From an uncultured Bacilli bacterium (GTDB lineage: Bacteria; Bacillota_I; Bacilli_A; RF39; UBA660), in assembly GCA_944373065.1 (NCBI GenBank), contig CALWAJ010000002.1:1-46567 (forward strand): 46,567 bases of DNA, written 5' to 3'. A program made the position numbers and the translations under genes. Under the pieces are notes generated by a model. It worked only from the letters and a program-made list of their open reading frames with translations, was not told the origin of the DNA and made no database searches. Positions 8,290 through 16,678 of this stretch are shown piece by piece; the stretch's first letter is position 1; the number at the start of each line of letters is the position of its first letter.

Positions 8290-9039
8290 ATGCAAAATAC
8301 ACTTGCTTTATTTATAACATTTCTTTTAGGATTTTTTATCCTTATTGGTGTTATAATAGCATTTTTCTTAAAAAAACAACAAAAAGTCTTAGATTTTATC
8401 TTTGCTTTTGCCTTTTCTCTACTTACAATGTTAATATTAGTAGATTTATTAGGTCATACTATTGAGCATCTTGGTATAACTCATATCTATCTTTTTATTC
8501 TCTTTACTTGTCTTGGCCTACTAATTTTCAAAATAATAGATGATTTAATTCCTGAACATGATGATAGTAAAATGAATAAAAAAGAAGTTAAAAAGAATAT
8601 TGTTCATATTGGCCTTCTTGCTACTATTGCCCTTATAATTCATAATTTTGTAGAAGGTATGGCTATCTATTTAACAAGTGCTAGTGATATAAATTTAGGT
8701 ATAATGATGGCTTTGGGAGTAGGTCTTCATAATATTCCTTTAGGAATAATTATTACTACGGCCTTAAATAGTGATTCTAATATTAAAAAATATGTCTTTT
8801 GTATAATTTCCTTATTTATTTCAAGCTTTATTGGTGGCCTAGTACTATTCCTTCTAAATATTAACACAGTTAGTGATGTTGTAATAGGTTCATTACTAGC
8901 TCTAACTATTGGTATGCTTCTATACATAATAATATTTGAATTATATCCTAAAGTTAAGAAGACAAAGAACAAAAAAATTACTACTATTGGTCTAATAACA
9001 GGTATTATCATTTCCCTTATTGGTATGTTACTAGGATAG
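8290..9039 (+). CDS. ZIP-family divalent metal transporter
   Basis: 249-aa polytopic membrane protein with about eight hydrophobic spans. The two transport-site signatures of ZIP proteins are clear: HNFVEGMA (H118, N119, E122) and HNIPLG (H147, N148, P150) in the fourth and fifth spans. A cytoplasmic loop around residues 84-104 carries EHDDS and a Lys cluster. The family moves Zn, Fe or Mn inward; substrate cannot be told from sequence. GAGGAGTGAT before ATG 8290 overlaps the stop of the preceding gene, giving a 6-base gap and probable translational coupling. Confidence 0.88.
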   Translation: MQNTLALFITFLLGFFILIGVIIAFFLKKQQKVLDFIFAFAFSLLTMLILVDLLGHTIEHLGITHIYLFILFTCLGLLIFKIIDDLIPEHDDSKMNKKEVKKNIVHIGLLATIALIIHNFVEGMAIYLTSASDINLGIMMALGVGLHNIPLGIIITTALNSDSNIKKYVFCIISLFISSFIGGLVLFLLNINTVSDVVIGSLLALTIGMLLYIIIFELYPKVKKTKNKKITTIGLITGIIISLIGMLLG

Positions 9040-9048
9040 GTGATGACT

Positions 9049-9762
9049 ATGTTTGATAAAATTTGCTATCTTTTTATAATATTTATATTATATTCTTTTA
9101 TTGGTTACATTCTAGAAATTTCTAATTGTTCATTAAGAGAAAAAAAGTTAATATTAAATAGAGGTTTCTTTTTAGGCCCCTATCTACCTATATATGGTAT
9201 TTCTTGCCTTTTAATGGGAAGTATTATTATCAAATATAAAAATGATTTTTTAACAGTCTTTGTCATGAGTGCTTTTATATGTACAACCGTTGAATATATT
9301 ACAAGTTATATATTAGAAAAAATGTTTAAAGCTAGATGGTGGGATTATAGTGACCATAGATTTAATATTGAAGGAAGAGTTTGCCTTTTTAATGCTTGTT
9401 TATTTGGTTTAGGAGGAGTAGCTTTTACATATCTTGTTAATCCTTTTGTTACTAACATCTTAGATTCATTTTCTCCTTTTATCTTAAGAATAGTCGCTAT
9501 CATCCTTTTTACTATCTTCATTATCGATGTGATTATTACAATAACGACTCTCTGTCAAGTAAAAATATCATCTCTAAAATTTAAAAATAAAGATGTAACT
9601 AGTGAAATAACTAAAATTATAAGAGAAGAAATCAAAAGGAAAAGGGAAATCAAAAATAACTTCTTTGTTAGGCATATGTTAAGAGCATTCCCTAAAATAG
9701 ACTTAAAAGACAACACTTCCCTTGCTAAATTAAAAAAATATGTCTTAAAAAAGAAACACTAA
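9049..9762 (+). CDS. putative ABC-transporter type IV / CmpB-like membrane protein (PF06541 type)
   Basis: 237-aa membrane protein with about five or six hydrophobic spans. The core FFLGPYLPIYG...EYITSYILEK...ARWWDYSD....NIEGRVCLFNA is the hallmark of the CmpB-like family common in Bacillota. The family name suggests transport, but no function has been established to my knowledge. ATG 9049 is preferred because AGGTGA (9038-9043) lies 5 bases before it; GTG 9040 and ATG 9043 fall inside that site. The C-terminal ~50 residues are cytoplasmic and Lys/Arg-rich. It follows the ZIP gene with a 9-base gap. Confidence 0.82.
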   Translation: MFDKICYLFIIFILYSFIGYILEISNCSLREKKLILNRGFFLGPYLPIYGISCLLMGSIIIKYKNDFLTVFVMSAFICTTVEYITSYILEKMFKARWWDYSDHRFNIEGRVCLFNACLFGLGGVAFTYLVNPFVTNILDSFSPFILRIVAIILFTIFIIDVIITITTLCQVKISSLKFKNKDVTSEITKIIREEIKRKREIKNNFFVRHMLRAFPKIDLKDNTSLAKLKKYVLKKKH

Positions 9763-9814
9763 TTGTCAAATTGTGTAGAAGTACTATAAAGATAAAAGTT
9801 TAATCAAAAAAACA

Positions 9815-9823
9815 TGCTATAAT
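9815..9823 (+). promoter_or_regulatory. extended -10 promoter of the phosphohexomutase gene
   Basis: TGCTATAAT, a perfect extended -10, 18 bases before ATG 9842; the leader is therefore very short. Confidence 0.6.
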
Positions 9824-9841
9824 AAAGAAAAGAGGGATAAA

Positions 9842-11215
9842 ATGAAAATAAAAACAGATATTAATAAAAACATCTTTAGAGCTTATGATATTAGAGGAGT
9901 TGTACCTACTGATATAGATATAGATACAGCATATACAATAGGACTTGCTTTTGGTTCTAAATTGAAAGAATTAAATAAAGATAAATGTGTAATAGGACAT
10001 GATAATAGAATATCTTCTCCTGATTTGCATCAAGCTTTAATGCAAGGAATTATTGAAACAGGTATTAATGTTACTGATATAGGACTTACTACAACTCCTA
10101 TGTATTATTTCGCTTGTATCTATTTAAAAATAGATTCTGGTATTATGATAACAGCAAGTCATAATCCTAAAGATGAAAATGGCTTTAAAATAGCTTTTAC
10201 AAACTATGATAATGCTAAAGGAAAAGAGATAGAAGACTTCTATAACTATATATCCTTAGGAAAATTTAGTGAAGGTAATGGTTCTATCGTTAAGAAAAGT
10301 GTTAAAGAAGAATATTTTAAAGCTTTAACAGATAATCTATCATTTGGTAAAAGAAAAGTAAAAGTTGTTCTTGACCCTGGTAATGGTACAGTTTCTACTA
10401 TTTTAGATGATGTTTTTAAAAGAATTAATGTAGAATATTCTATTATCAACGGCATAAGTGATGGAACTTTTCCTAATCATCACCCAGATCCTTCTATTGA
10501 AAGTAATCTAGAAGAATTAAAAAAAGTAGTTAAAGAAAAAAATGCCGATGTTGGTCTTGCTTTCGATGGTGATGGTGATAGAGTAGGCGTTATATCTAAC
10601 TTGGGTAATTTTATTCCTATTGACTATTATATGATAATAATTATTAGAGATATTATAAATAAAGTAGATAATAAAACATTCCTATACGATGTTAAATGCA
10701 GTAAATCTTTAGAAGATGAAATCATTAAATTAGGAGGGACACCTTACTGTTATAGAACAGGTAATTCCTATACTAAAGCGAAAGTAAAAGAATTAGATTT
10801 AGCCTTTGGAGGAGAATTATCAGGACATGTCTATTTTAGAGATAAATTCTTAGGTTTTGATAGTGGTATTTATGCAGGACTTAGACTACTAGAAATACTT
10901 TCTAATACTACAAAATCAGTAGAAGAGTTGTTAGATGGTATCAATAGATATTTTTCAACTCCAGAAATGAAATATAAATCAGACGATAATATTAAATTTA
11001 AAGTCGTTCAAAAAGTAATAGACTATGCTAAAGAAAAAGGATACAAATATAACGATATCGATGGTATCAGAGTAACATTTGATTATGGTTGGGCAAGTGT
11101 AAGAGCAAGTAATACAGGTCCTAACTTAACAGCAAGATTTGAAGCATCTACTAAAGAAGCTTTAGAAAAGATAAAAAATGAATTCGAAGAAATAATTTTT
11201 AAATATAATAAATAA
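9842..11215 (+). CDS. phosphomannomutase/phosphoglucomutase (alpha-D-phosphohexomutase)
   Basis: 457 aa, the usual length for the bacterial PMM/PGM group. It interconverts hexose 1- and 6-phosphates, feeding nucleotide-sugar synthesis. Four active-site regions are visible: TASHNPKDENGFK with phosphoserine S106; FDGDGDRVG around residues 240-248 as the Mg loop; GGELSGHVYF as the sugar-binding loop; and RASNTGPNLTARFEA near the C-terminus for phosphate binding. GlmM is less likely because the start lacks its usual FGTDGxRG; here it is RAYDIRGV. The 35-base gap to murG has no terminator, so this gene and murG-murB-divIB probably form one envelope operon. Confidence 0.92.
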   Translation: MKIKTDINKNIFRAYDIRGVVPTDIDIDTAYTIGLAFGSKLKELNKDKCVIGHDNRISSPDLHQALMQGIIETGINVTDIGLTTTPMYYFACIYLKIDSGIMITASHNPKDENGFKIAFTNYDNAKGKEIEDFYNYISLGKFSEGNGSIVKKSVKEEYFKALTDNLSFGKRKVKVVLDPGNGTVSTILDDVFKRINVEYSIINGISDGTFPNHHPDPSIESNLEELKKVVKEKNADVGLAFDGDGDRVGVISNLGNFIPIDYYMIIIIRDIINKVDNKTFLYDVKCSKSLEDEIIKLGGTPYCYRTGNSYTKAKVKELDLAFGGELSGHVYFRDKFLGFDSGIYAGLRLLEILSNTTKSVEELLDGINRYFSTPEMKYKSDDNIKFKVVQKVIDYAKEKGYKYNDIDGIRVTFDYGWASVRASNTGPNLTARFEASTKEALEKIKNEFEEIIFKYNK

Positions 11216-11250
11216 AATTAACATATATTATACTAGGAAGGATGAAAAAA

Positions 11251-12327
11251 ATGAAAATAGTTATAACAGCAGGAGGAACAGGAGGTCATATTTTTCCAGC
11301 ACTAGCAGTAATAAATAAACTTAAAGAAAAAGAAAAAAATATAGAATTTTTATACATAGGTACTACTGATAGAATGGAAAAAGATATAATTCCTAAAGAA
11401 GGAATACCTTATCTTGGTATTTCTATGATGGGATTAAATAGAAAGAATTTCTTTAAAAACTTTAAAGTTATGAAAGCTTACTACAAAGCCTGTAATAAAG
11501 TAAAATTAGAGTTACTTAAATTTAAACCCGATGTTGTTATAGGTTTTGGTGGTTATATAACTGCCCCTGTTATCTATACAGCTAGTAAATTAAAAATAAA
11601 AACTATCATTCATGAACAAAATAAAGTTCCAGGTGTCTCTAATAAATTTTTATCAAGATATGTTAATAAAGTATTAGTCTCTTTTAAAGAAAGTACAAAT
11701 GATTTTCCTAAAGATAAAACTGTCTATACAGGAAATCCTAGAAGTGAACAAATAAAAGATGTTAAGAAAATACCTAAAGAAGAATTAGGATTCAAAAAAG
11801 ACTTACCTCTTGTTATCATTGTTATGGGGTCTTTAGGCTCTCTTACTATTACTGAAAAATTAAAAGAAATAATACCATGCTTTAAAAATAAAAAATATCA
11901 AATATTATTAATTACAGGTTCTAACTACTATGATTCTTACAAAGACATAAAAACTCCATCTAATGTCAAAATAATACCATTTACTAATGATTTAATAGGT
12001 ATTATGAAAGATGCAACCTTAATGGTAACTAGAAGTGGGGCTAGTACAATCGCCGAGATTACTAGTATCGGCTTACCTTCTATAATGGTACCAAGTCCTT
12101 ATGTTACTAACAATCATCAATATAAAAATGCCAAAGCCTTAGGTAAAGGTGTAGAGATTATAGAAGAAGCTAATTTTAATAAAGATACCTTAATAAAAGC
12201 AATAGATAGTATTATTAATGATAAAGAGAAACTAAAAGAAATGAAAGATAAACTTTTAGAAAATGGGGTTAAAGACAGTGCTAGTAAGATATATGAAGAG
12301 ATAATAAAATTAGTAAAGGATGAGTAG
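11251..12327 (+). CDS. murG: UDP-GlcNAc:lipid I GlcNAc transferase
   Basis: Membrane-associated GT28 glycosyltransferase that adds GlcNAc to lipid I, making lipid II. The 358-aa protein has the GGTGGH loop (residues 8-13), GFGGY (98-102), HEQN (121-124) and the C-terminal donor-site region with RSGAST and EITSIGLPSI. The start is taken at ATG 11251, 9 bases after AGGAAGG (11235-11241); the in-frame ATG at 11242 touches the ribosome binding site. It is followed one base later by murB, an arrangement with divIB known from many Bacillota division and wall clusters. Confidence 0.95.
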   Translation: MKIVITAGGTGGHIFPALAVINKLKEKEKNIEFLYIGTTDRMEKDIIPKEGIPYLGISMMGLNRKNFFKNFKVMKAYYKACNKVKLELLKFKPDVVIGFGGYITAPVIYTASKLKIKTIIHEQNKVPGVSNKFLSRYVNKVLVSFKESTNDFPKDKTVYTGNPRSEQIKDVKKIPKEELGFKKDLPLVIIVMGSLGSLTITEKLKEIIPCFKNKKYQILLITGSNYYDSYKDIKTPSNVKIIPFTNDLIGIMKDATLMVTRSGASTIAEITSIGLPSIMVPSPYVTNNHQYKNAKALGKGVEIIEEANFNKDTLIKAIDSIINDKEKLKEMKDKLLENGVKDSASKIYEEIIKLVKDE

Positions 12328-12328
12328 A

Positions 12329-13237
12329 ATGAAAGAATTTCTAAAAGAAGTAGAAGAATGTGATATAGGTAAAATCACTAAAGATGTTTTCGCTAGTAAA
12401 TTTACTACTTATAAAGTAGGAGGACTAGTTAGAGCGATAATTTATCCTAAAAATACAGATAAATTAGTTTTACTATGTAGGCTTATTAAAAAACATAACA
12501 TTAAATATAAAATATTAGGAAATGGTAGTAATTTATTATTTAGTGATAAAATTTATGAAGGAGTTCTAATTAAACTAGATGAATTTGATAAAATAGAGTT
12601 TTTTGGTAATAAAGTAGTATGTGGTGCAGGAGCATCCTTAATGAAAGTAGCAAGAGAAGCTATCAAAAGAGGTCTAGCAGGCTTAGAATTTGCAGCAGGT
12701 ATCCCTGGTACTATAGGTGGTGCTGTTTATATGAATGCTGGAGCTTATAAAAGTGATATGGGCTATGTTACTAGAACAGTTAAAGTATTAACAGATGATT
12801 TAAAGATTATAACTTTAACTAATGAAGAGATGAACTTTCATTATAGAAGTAGTTTTTTACAAAGTCATCCAAACTACATATGCTTAGAAGCTACATTAAG
12901 ATTAGAAAAAGGAGATAAAAGTGCTTTAGAAGCTGTAGTTAAAGATAGAAAAGAAAGACGTGTTAAATCACAACCTTTAAACTATCCTAGCGCTGGCAGT
13001 GTTTTTAGAAATCCAGAAAATGCTGATCCTGCTGGTAAATTAATAGAAGATATAGGACTTAAAGGTCTAACTAAAGGAGGAGCAGAGGTTAGTAATATTC
13101 ATGCTAATTTTATTATTAATAAAAAAGAAGCTAGTGCACAAGATATTCATGATCTAATTATGTTTGTAAAAGATGCTGTAAAAGAACACTATGGTATTGA
13201 ATTAAGAGTTGAACAAGAATTTGTAAATTGGGAGTAG
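12329..13237 (+). CDS. murB: UDP-N-acetylenolpyruvoylglucosamine reductase
   Basis: FAD-dependent enzyme reducing UDP-GlcNAc-enolpyruvate to UDP-MurNAc in the cytoplasm. Seen are the FAD-binding GNGSNLL (64-70) and GIPGTIGGAVYMNAGAY (124-140), the catalytic Ser in SAGSVFRNP (S224), and the C-terminal RVEQEF region with the catalytic Glu. The 302-aa length and the short loop between domains fit the type II enzyme of Gram-positives. ATG 12329 is chosen, 8 bases after AAGGA (12316-12320); the ATG at 12320 is inside that site. One base separates it from the murG stop. Confidence 0.95.
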   Translation: MKEFLKEVEECDIGKITKDVFASKFTTYKVGGLVRAIIYPKNTDKLVLLCRLIKKHNIKYKILGNGSNLLFSDKIYEGVLIKLDEFDKIEFFGNKVVCGAGASLMKVAREAIKRGLAGLEFAAGIPGTIGGAVYMNAGAYKSDMGYVTRTVKVLTDDLKIITLTNEEMNFHYRSSFLQSHPNYICLEATLRLEKGDKSALEAVVKDRKERRVKSQPLNYPSAGSVFRNPENADPAGKLIEDIGLKGLTKGGAEVSNIHANFIINKKEASAQDIHDLIMFVKDAVKEHYGIELRVEQEFVNWE

Positions 13238-13243
13238 TGATTT

Positions 13244-13927
13244 ATGACTAAAGTAATTAAAAAGAAAAAACTAAGGCTTTTACCTTTTTTTATATTTGTT
13301 ATAGTAATCGCTATAATAGTTTTTCTATTTCTAATTATCGCTGATACCAAAGTAAAAAACATAATTATTACAGGTAACGATATAATTAGTGATGAAGAAA
13401 TATTAGAAGTGACCGGATTAATTAATTATCCAAGCTTTTATAAGACAACTAAAGGTAAAATAGAAAAAGATATCTTAAAGAATCCTTTAGTCAAAAGTGT
13501 TAAAATAGATAGAGAATTCTATCATATCTTTGATATAGAAATAGAAGAATATGAAATATTATATAAAAGAGAAGATAATGGTAAATATGTATTAGAAAAT
13601 AAAGATGAAATTACTTTAGATAATAATATTCCCTATATGATTCCAAGATTAATAAATGAAATACCAGATAATAAGATAAATAGTTTTGTTAAATATTATA
13701 AAAGAATAGATAGAAGTATAAGAGAAAAAATAAGTGAAATTAAATATGATCCTAATGAGTATGATAAAGATAGATTTTTAGTTTATATGGATGATGGTAA
13801 TTGTGTTTTCTTGACTATTACTAAATTTGAAAGATTAAATTATTATAATGATGTCTTACCACAACTAGGAGGTAGAAAAGGTTATTTATACCTTGATTCA
13901 GGAAATCATTTTCAGATTATGCAGTAA
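13244..13927 (+). CDS. divIB: cell division protein DivIB/FtsQ
   Basis: 227-aa single-pass membrane protein: a Lys-rich cytoplasmic start (KKKKLR), one strong span at about residues 13-33, then a POTRA-type domain (VKNIIITGNDIISDEEILEVTGL) and a beta domain. DivIB/FtsQ bridges FtsL-FtsB/DivIC in the divisome and acts outside the membrane. The position right after murB is the common one in Bacillota. There is little residue-level conservation in this family, so the call rests on topology, POTRA pattern and context. A terminator follows at 13945. Confidence 0.88.
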   Translation: MTKVIKKKKLRLLPFFIFVIVIAIIVFLFLIIADTKVKNIIITGNDIISDEEILEVTGLINYPSFYKTTKGKIEKDILKNPLVKSVKIDREFYHIFDIEIEEYEILYKREDNGKYVLENKDEITLDNNIPYMIPRLINEIPDNKINSFVKYYKRIDRSIREKISEIKYDPNEYDKDRFLVYMDDGNCVFLTITKFERLNYYNDVLPQLGGRKGYLYLDSGNHFQIMQ

Positions 13928-13944
13928 GAATAAATTAATATAAC

Positions 13945-13988
13945 AAACTATAATTTAGATATTTGTCTAATTTTATAGTTTTTTTCTT
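13945..13988 (+). terminator. intrinsic terminator after divIB
   Basis: Stem of about 15 bp with one bulged base (13945-13959 with 13966-13981), loop TATTTG, and a T-rich tail (TTTTTTTCTTTT). It ends the murG-murB-divIB transcript. Confidence 0.8.
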
Positions 13989-14040
13989 TTTAATTTCTGG
14001 CTATACTAATTAATGGATTATTTACTATTATTTATGAATA

Positions 14041-14049
14041 TGCTAAAAT
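14041..14049 (+). promoter_or_regulatory. possible extended -10 promoter of the AI-2E family gene
   Basis: TGCTAAAAT, one mismatch from the extended -10 consensus, 19 bases before ATG 14069 and just after the divIB terminator. Confidence 0.4.
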
Positions 14050-14068
14050 AAGAGCCAGGAGGTTACAT

Positions 14069-15271
14069 ATGTTTCGTAAAATTAAAGATTCTGAATTAGA
14101 TGTTAAATCTATTAATAATTTCTTTAGATTATCTAATAATTTAATTAAGTTTGTTTTTATTTTAGTTATAATACTAGTAATATTAGTAGGTACTTACTTA
14201 ATAAAAGAATGGAATATTCTTGGAGTTATTGGAACAATTCTCTCAGTTATATCTCCAGTCTTTATTGGCTTTGTTATCGCTTGGTTATTAGATCCTCTTG
14301 CCACTAAATTATCTACAAAAATGCCTAGAGTTCTTGCCTGTATCTTAACATATTTAATTATATTTGGCTCTATTATCCTGCTTTTAGTTTTTACTGTTCC
14401 AACCTTTTCAAGTGGTGTTTCTGACATAGTATCAGTCGTACCAGAACTTGTTGATAATGCTCAAGATTTTGTCAGTGATACTTTAGAAAACTTAGGAGAT
14501 AGTAAACAAATAGAGGAATATAAAGATACCATTTTAGATAAAATAGAAGAAGTTGGCTCATCTCTTGCTAGCACTCTTCCTAATAGTATTTGGAATTTTG
14601 GTAAAGGTTTAATTAGCGTTTCTACCAATATTATCTTAGGAATTATGATTGGCTTTTATTTATTATTTGATTTTCGTAAATTTCAAGGCCATCTACTTAG
14701 TCTTATGCCAACCTCATGGCACAAAAATGCTAAAGATTTAATGAAAAGAGTAAATGTTAAATTAAGAAGTTATGTTGGAGGAGTATTACTTGTATGTTTC
14801 TTAGTTTTTATAACTCAATCTATTGGCTTTAGTTTAGCAGGACTAAGCGCTCCCTTCCTTTTCGCTTTATTCTGTGCTGTTACCGATATTATTCCTTATA
14901 TTGGACCATGGATTGGTGGGGCTCCAGCCGTAATTGTTGGCTTTACCATAGATCCTATGGTTGGTATTTTCTGTCTAGTATCAGTAGTAGTATGTCAACT
15001 TTTAGAAAATAATTTCTATCAACCTTTAATAATGGGAAAAACAATGAAATTACATCCTGTAACAATTATGCTTGGACTCTTGCTTTTTAACTATTTCTTT
15101 GGTATGATAGGAATGATAGTTGCAACACCTATAATTGCAACAGTTAAGATAATTTTTGAATTTGTTGTAGAAAATACTGATATTAAAGAAAAGTTCGATA
15201 ATTATCAAAAGAATAATCAGAAAACAGTGAGAGAAAAGAGTACAAAAGATAAATCTTATATAGAGAGTTAA
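14069..15271 (+). CDS. AI-2E family transporter / permease (PerM/YtvI-like)
   Basis: 400-aa polytopic membrane protein with the layout of the AI-2E exporter family: paired N-terminal spans, a soluble region (about residues 115-175), and a C-terminal membrane block with DIIPYIGPWIGGAPA and EnNFYQPLIMGKTMKLHPVTIMLGLL, which are family hallmarks. Substrates differ among members (autoinducer 2 export, Na/H antiport), so none is assigned. AGGAGG (14058-14063) precedes ATG 14069. Oddly, the last ~17 codons also encode the 5' half of the Stem I helix of the T-box leader that follows, so two signals share this DNA. Confidence 0.9.
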   Translation: MFRKIKDSELDVKSINNFFRLSNNLIKFVFILVIILVILVGTYLIKEWNILGVIGTILSVISPVFIGFVIAWLLDPLATKLSTKMPRVLACILTYLIIFGSIILLLVFTVPTFSSGVSDIVSVVPELVDNAQDFVSDTLENLGDSKQIEEYKDTILDKIEEVGSSLASTLPNSIWNFGKGLISVSTNIILGIMIGFYLLFDFRKFQGHLLSLMPTSWHKNAKDLMKRVNVKLRSYVGGVLLVCFLVFITQSIGFSLAGLSAPFLFALFCAVTDIIPYIGPWIGGAPAVIVGFTIDPMVGIFCLVSVVVCQLLENNFYQPLIMGKTMKLHPVTIMLGLLLFNYFFGMIGMIVATPIIATVKIIFEFVVENTDIKEKFDNYQKNNQKTVREKSTKDKSYIES

Positions 15272-15400
15272 TGGTTGGTGTAAATTAACTAAGATTCTTT
15301 TGGAAAGCAAGTTCTTGAGTTTTGTGGGGATACCCTTATAAAAATTAAGACCAAAGTAGGATGGTAACGTGTAATTTACACTCCTACAGTGGTCTTTTTT
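15221..15400 (+). promoter_or_regulatory. T-box leader, alanine-type (specifier GCA)
   Basis: Compact T-box like that of Bacillus subtilis glyQS. Stem I base: AAAAC (15221-15225) pairs with GTTTT (15319-15323), with kink-turn AGTGA (15226-15230) opposite GA; then GAGAA pairs with TTCTT. The specifier loop has AGTA on the 5' side and GAA-A-GCA-A (15303-15310) on the 3' side, giving GCA (Ala) at 15307-15309. The distal hairpin is AGAGAG, stem AGTTAAT/ATTAACT, loop GGTTGGTGTAA. The T-box proper is AGGATGGTAACGTG (15358-15371), pairing with TCCT (15382-15385); the bulge TGGT would bind an ACCA tRNA end. A register shift could instead give CAA (Gln), but alaS downstream supports Ala. Stem I lies partly inside the upstream coding region. 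Confidence 0.82.
15349..15400 (+). terminator. T-box attenuator terminator
   Basis: GACCA (15349-15353) and GTAGGA (15356-15361) pair with TCCTAC and TGGTC (15390-15394), followed by six T. It shares the T-box sequence, so binding of uncharged tRNA should hold the leader in the antiterminator form. Confidence 0.75.
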
Positions 15401-15425
15401 ATGTATTTGATGGAGTGTGATATAG

Positions 15426-15974
15426 ATGAAAATATATTTATTAGCAGGAAAAGCTGGAAGTGGTAAAGATTTACTTGGTAGTTATATGAAAACTAAATAT
15501 GATTTTAAAGGAGATAGTGCTTGCATTCTTCATATTACAACCCCTTTATATGAATACGCTAGAAACTATTTCAGTTGGGATGGTAACATGGAAGAGAAGC
15601 CAAGAGAGTTCTTACAAGAAATGGGAATTGAAGTAATAAAAAATACTCTTCATAAAGACACCTTTTTAGTAGATAGATTATGTGAAGATATAGATATATT
15701 AAAACATTACTTTGATGTCTTTATCATAACTGATGGAAGACTTGTTAGTGAATTTAATTTATTAAGAGAAAGATTTCCAGATATTAAAATAATTCATGTA
15801 ATTAGAGAAAACTATAATAATAATCTAACAGAAAAAGAAAAAAATCACATTACTGAAAAAGATATGGAAAACTATGATGATTATGATTATACAATAGAAA
15901 ATACAACTAAAGAACATCTATATAAAGAAGCGGATAAAATAATTGATTTAGAAAGTGGGGTCGAGTATTTATGA
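15426..15974 (+). CDS. P-loop nucleotide kinase, deoxynucleoside monophosphate kinase-like
   Basis: 182 aa. A Walker A loop GKAGSGKD (8-15) opens the protein; KPREFLQEMGIEVIK and FIITDGRLVSEFNLLRERFP resemble the substrate-lid and Walker B regions of phage T4-type dNMP kinases and similar P-loop kinases. Substrate is not certain. ATG 15426 has GGAGTGTGAT before it. It is the first gene after the alanine T-box and overlaps the next kinase by four bases (ATGA), so both should be co-transcribed, and alaS may be too. Why a nucleotide kinase should be under alanyl-tRNA control is unclear. Confidence 0.75.
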   Translation: MKIYLLAGKAGSGKDLLGSYMKTKYDFKGDSACILHITTPLYEYARNYFSWDGNMEEKPREFLQEMGIEVIKNTLHKDTFLVDRLCEDIDILKHYFDVFIITDGRLVSEFNLLRERFPDIKIIHVIRENYNNNLTEKEKNHITEKDMENYDDYDYTIENTTKEHLYKEADKIIDLESGVEYL

Positions 15975-16519
15975 AAAAATTAATTGCCATTGTTGGTATG
16001 AGTGGAACGGGTAAAAGCGTTGCCACTACTTACTTAGAAGATCAAGGATATAAAAAAATCTATTTTGGAGGAGTAATTTATGATAAGATGAAAGAAGCAG
16101 GAATTGAAATTACTCCTGATAGTCAAAAAGAATTTAGAGAAAATCTTCGTAAAGAACATGGAATGGGAGTAGTCGCGAAACTTTTACTTCCTAAAATAGA
16201 AAAAGCTTATAGTATGGGAGATACTGTTTTAGATGGATTATATTCCTGGGATGAATATTTAATACTTAAAGATAAATTTAAAGATTTAAAACTTGTTTGT
16301 GTTTGCACAGATAAGAAAATTAGATATAATAGAGTAGAGTCAAGACCAGATAGGCCCTTTAATCACGAAGATATAATTAAAAGAGATGTCGCTGAGATTG
16401 AAAACTCTGCTAAAGGAGGTCCTATTGCCTTTGCCGATTATTATATCTTAAATAATGGAGATTTATGCGACTTTTATAAGAGATTAGAAGAAATCCTTGA
16501 AAGCATTGATAATGACTAA
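15971..16519 (+). CDS. P-loop kinase, UPF0200 / dephospho-CoA kinase-like
   Basis: 182 aa with Walker A GMSGTGKS (9-16), followed by a YKKIYFGGVIYDKMKEAG segment and LRKEHGMGVVAKLL. These resemble the archaeal UPF0200/adenylate-kinase-like group and, more loosely, CoaE. A lid-like Arg-rich stretch YNRVESRPDRPF lies near residue 115. The real substrate cannot be read from sequence. It overlaps the previous kinase by 4 bases (ATGA at 15971-15974), a strong sign of translational coupling. After its stop come three hairpins and alaS. A second, dedicated CoaE could exist elsewhere. Confidence 0.72.
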   Translation: MKKLIAIVGMSGTGKSVATTYLEDQGYKKIYFGGVIYDKMKEAGIEITPDSQKEFRENLRKEHGMGVVAKLLLPKIEKAYSMGDTVLDGLYSWDEYLILKDKFKDLKLVCVCTDKKIRYNRVESRPDRPFNHEDIIKRDVAEIENSAKGGPIAFADYYILNNGDLCDFYKRLEEILESIDND

Positions 16520-16520
16520 T

Positions 16521-16545
16521 ATTTTGCCACCGATGGTGGCAAAAT
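16521..16545. repeat. inverted repeat 1 upstream of alaS
   Basis: Perfect 11-bp arms ATTTTGCCACC/GGTGGCAAAAT with loop GAT, two bases after the kinase stop. No T-run follows (next bases TAAGACA), so it is not a standard terminator; it could protect the 3' end or pause transcription. Confidence 0.8.
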
Positions 16546-16563
16546 TAAGACATTAGATAGACG

Positions 16564-16592
16564 TAGTTGTGCAACAGCATGTTGCACAACTA
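16564..16592. repeat. inverted repeat 2 upstream of alaS
   Basis: Perfect 13-bp arms TAGTTGTGCAACA/TGTTGCACAACTA with loop GCA. It shares the core TTGTGCA...TGCACAA with inverted repeat 3. No T-run follows. Confidence 0.8.
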
Positions 16593-16614
16593 TAAAATAA
16601 AAAGAGAAATTGAT

Positions 16615-16637
16615 TTGTGCAGACATCATCTGCACAA
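16615..16637. repeat. inverted repeat 3 upstream of alaS
   Basis: Perfect 9-bp arms TTGTGCAGA/TCTGCACAA with loop CATCA, 26 bases before the alaS ribosome binding site. It shares its TTGTGCA arms with inverted repeat 2. Confidence 0.8.
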
Positions 16638-16678
16638 TTACCTAAATTAAAAATTAATACAAGAAGGAGAGTAGTAAT

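Noticed and set aside
8280..8465. Second plus-strand frame overlapping the ZIP gene start
   Set aside because: The ZIP frame carries clear metal-site motifs and a better start; this frame is an out-of-frame shadow.
15050..15310. Minus-strand frame of 86 codons over the AI-2E gene end and the T-box
   Set aside because: The AI-2E coding frame and the T-box structure explain the sequence; the antisense frame has no start signal.
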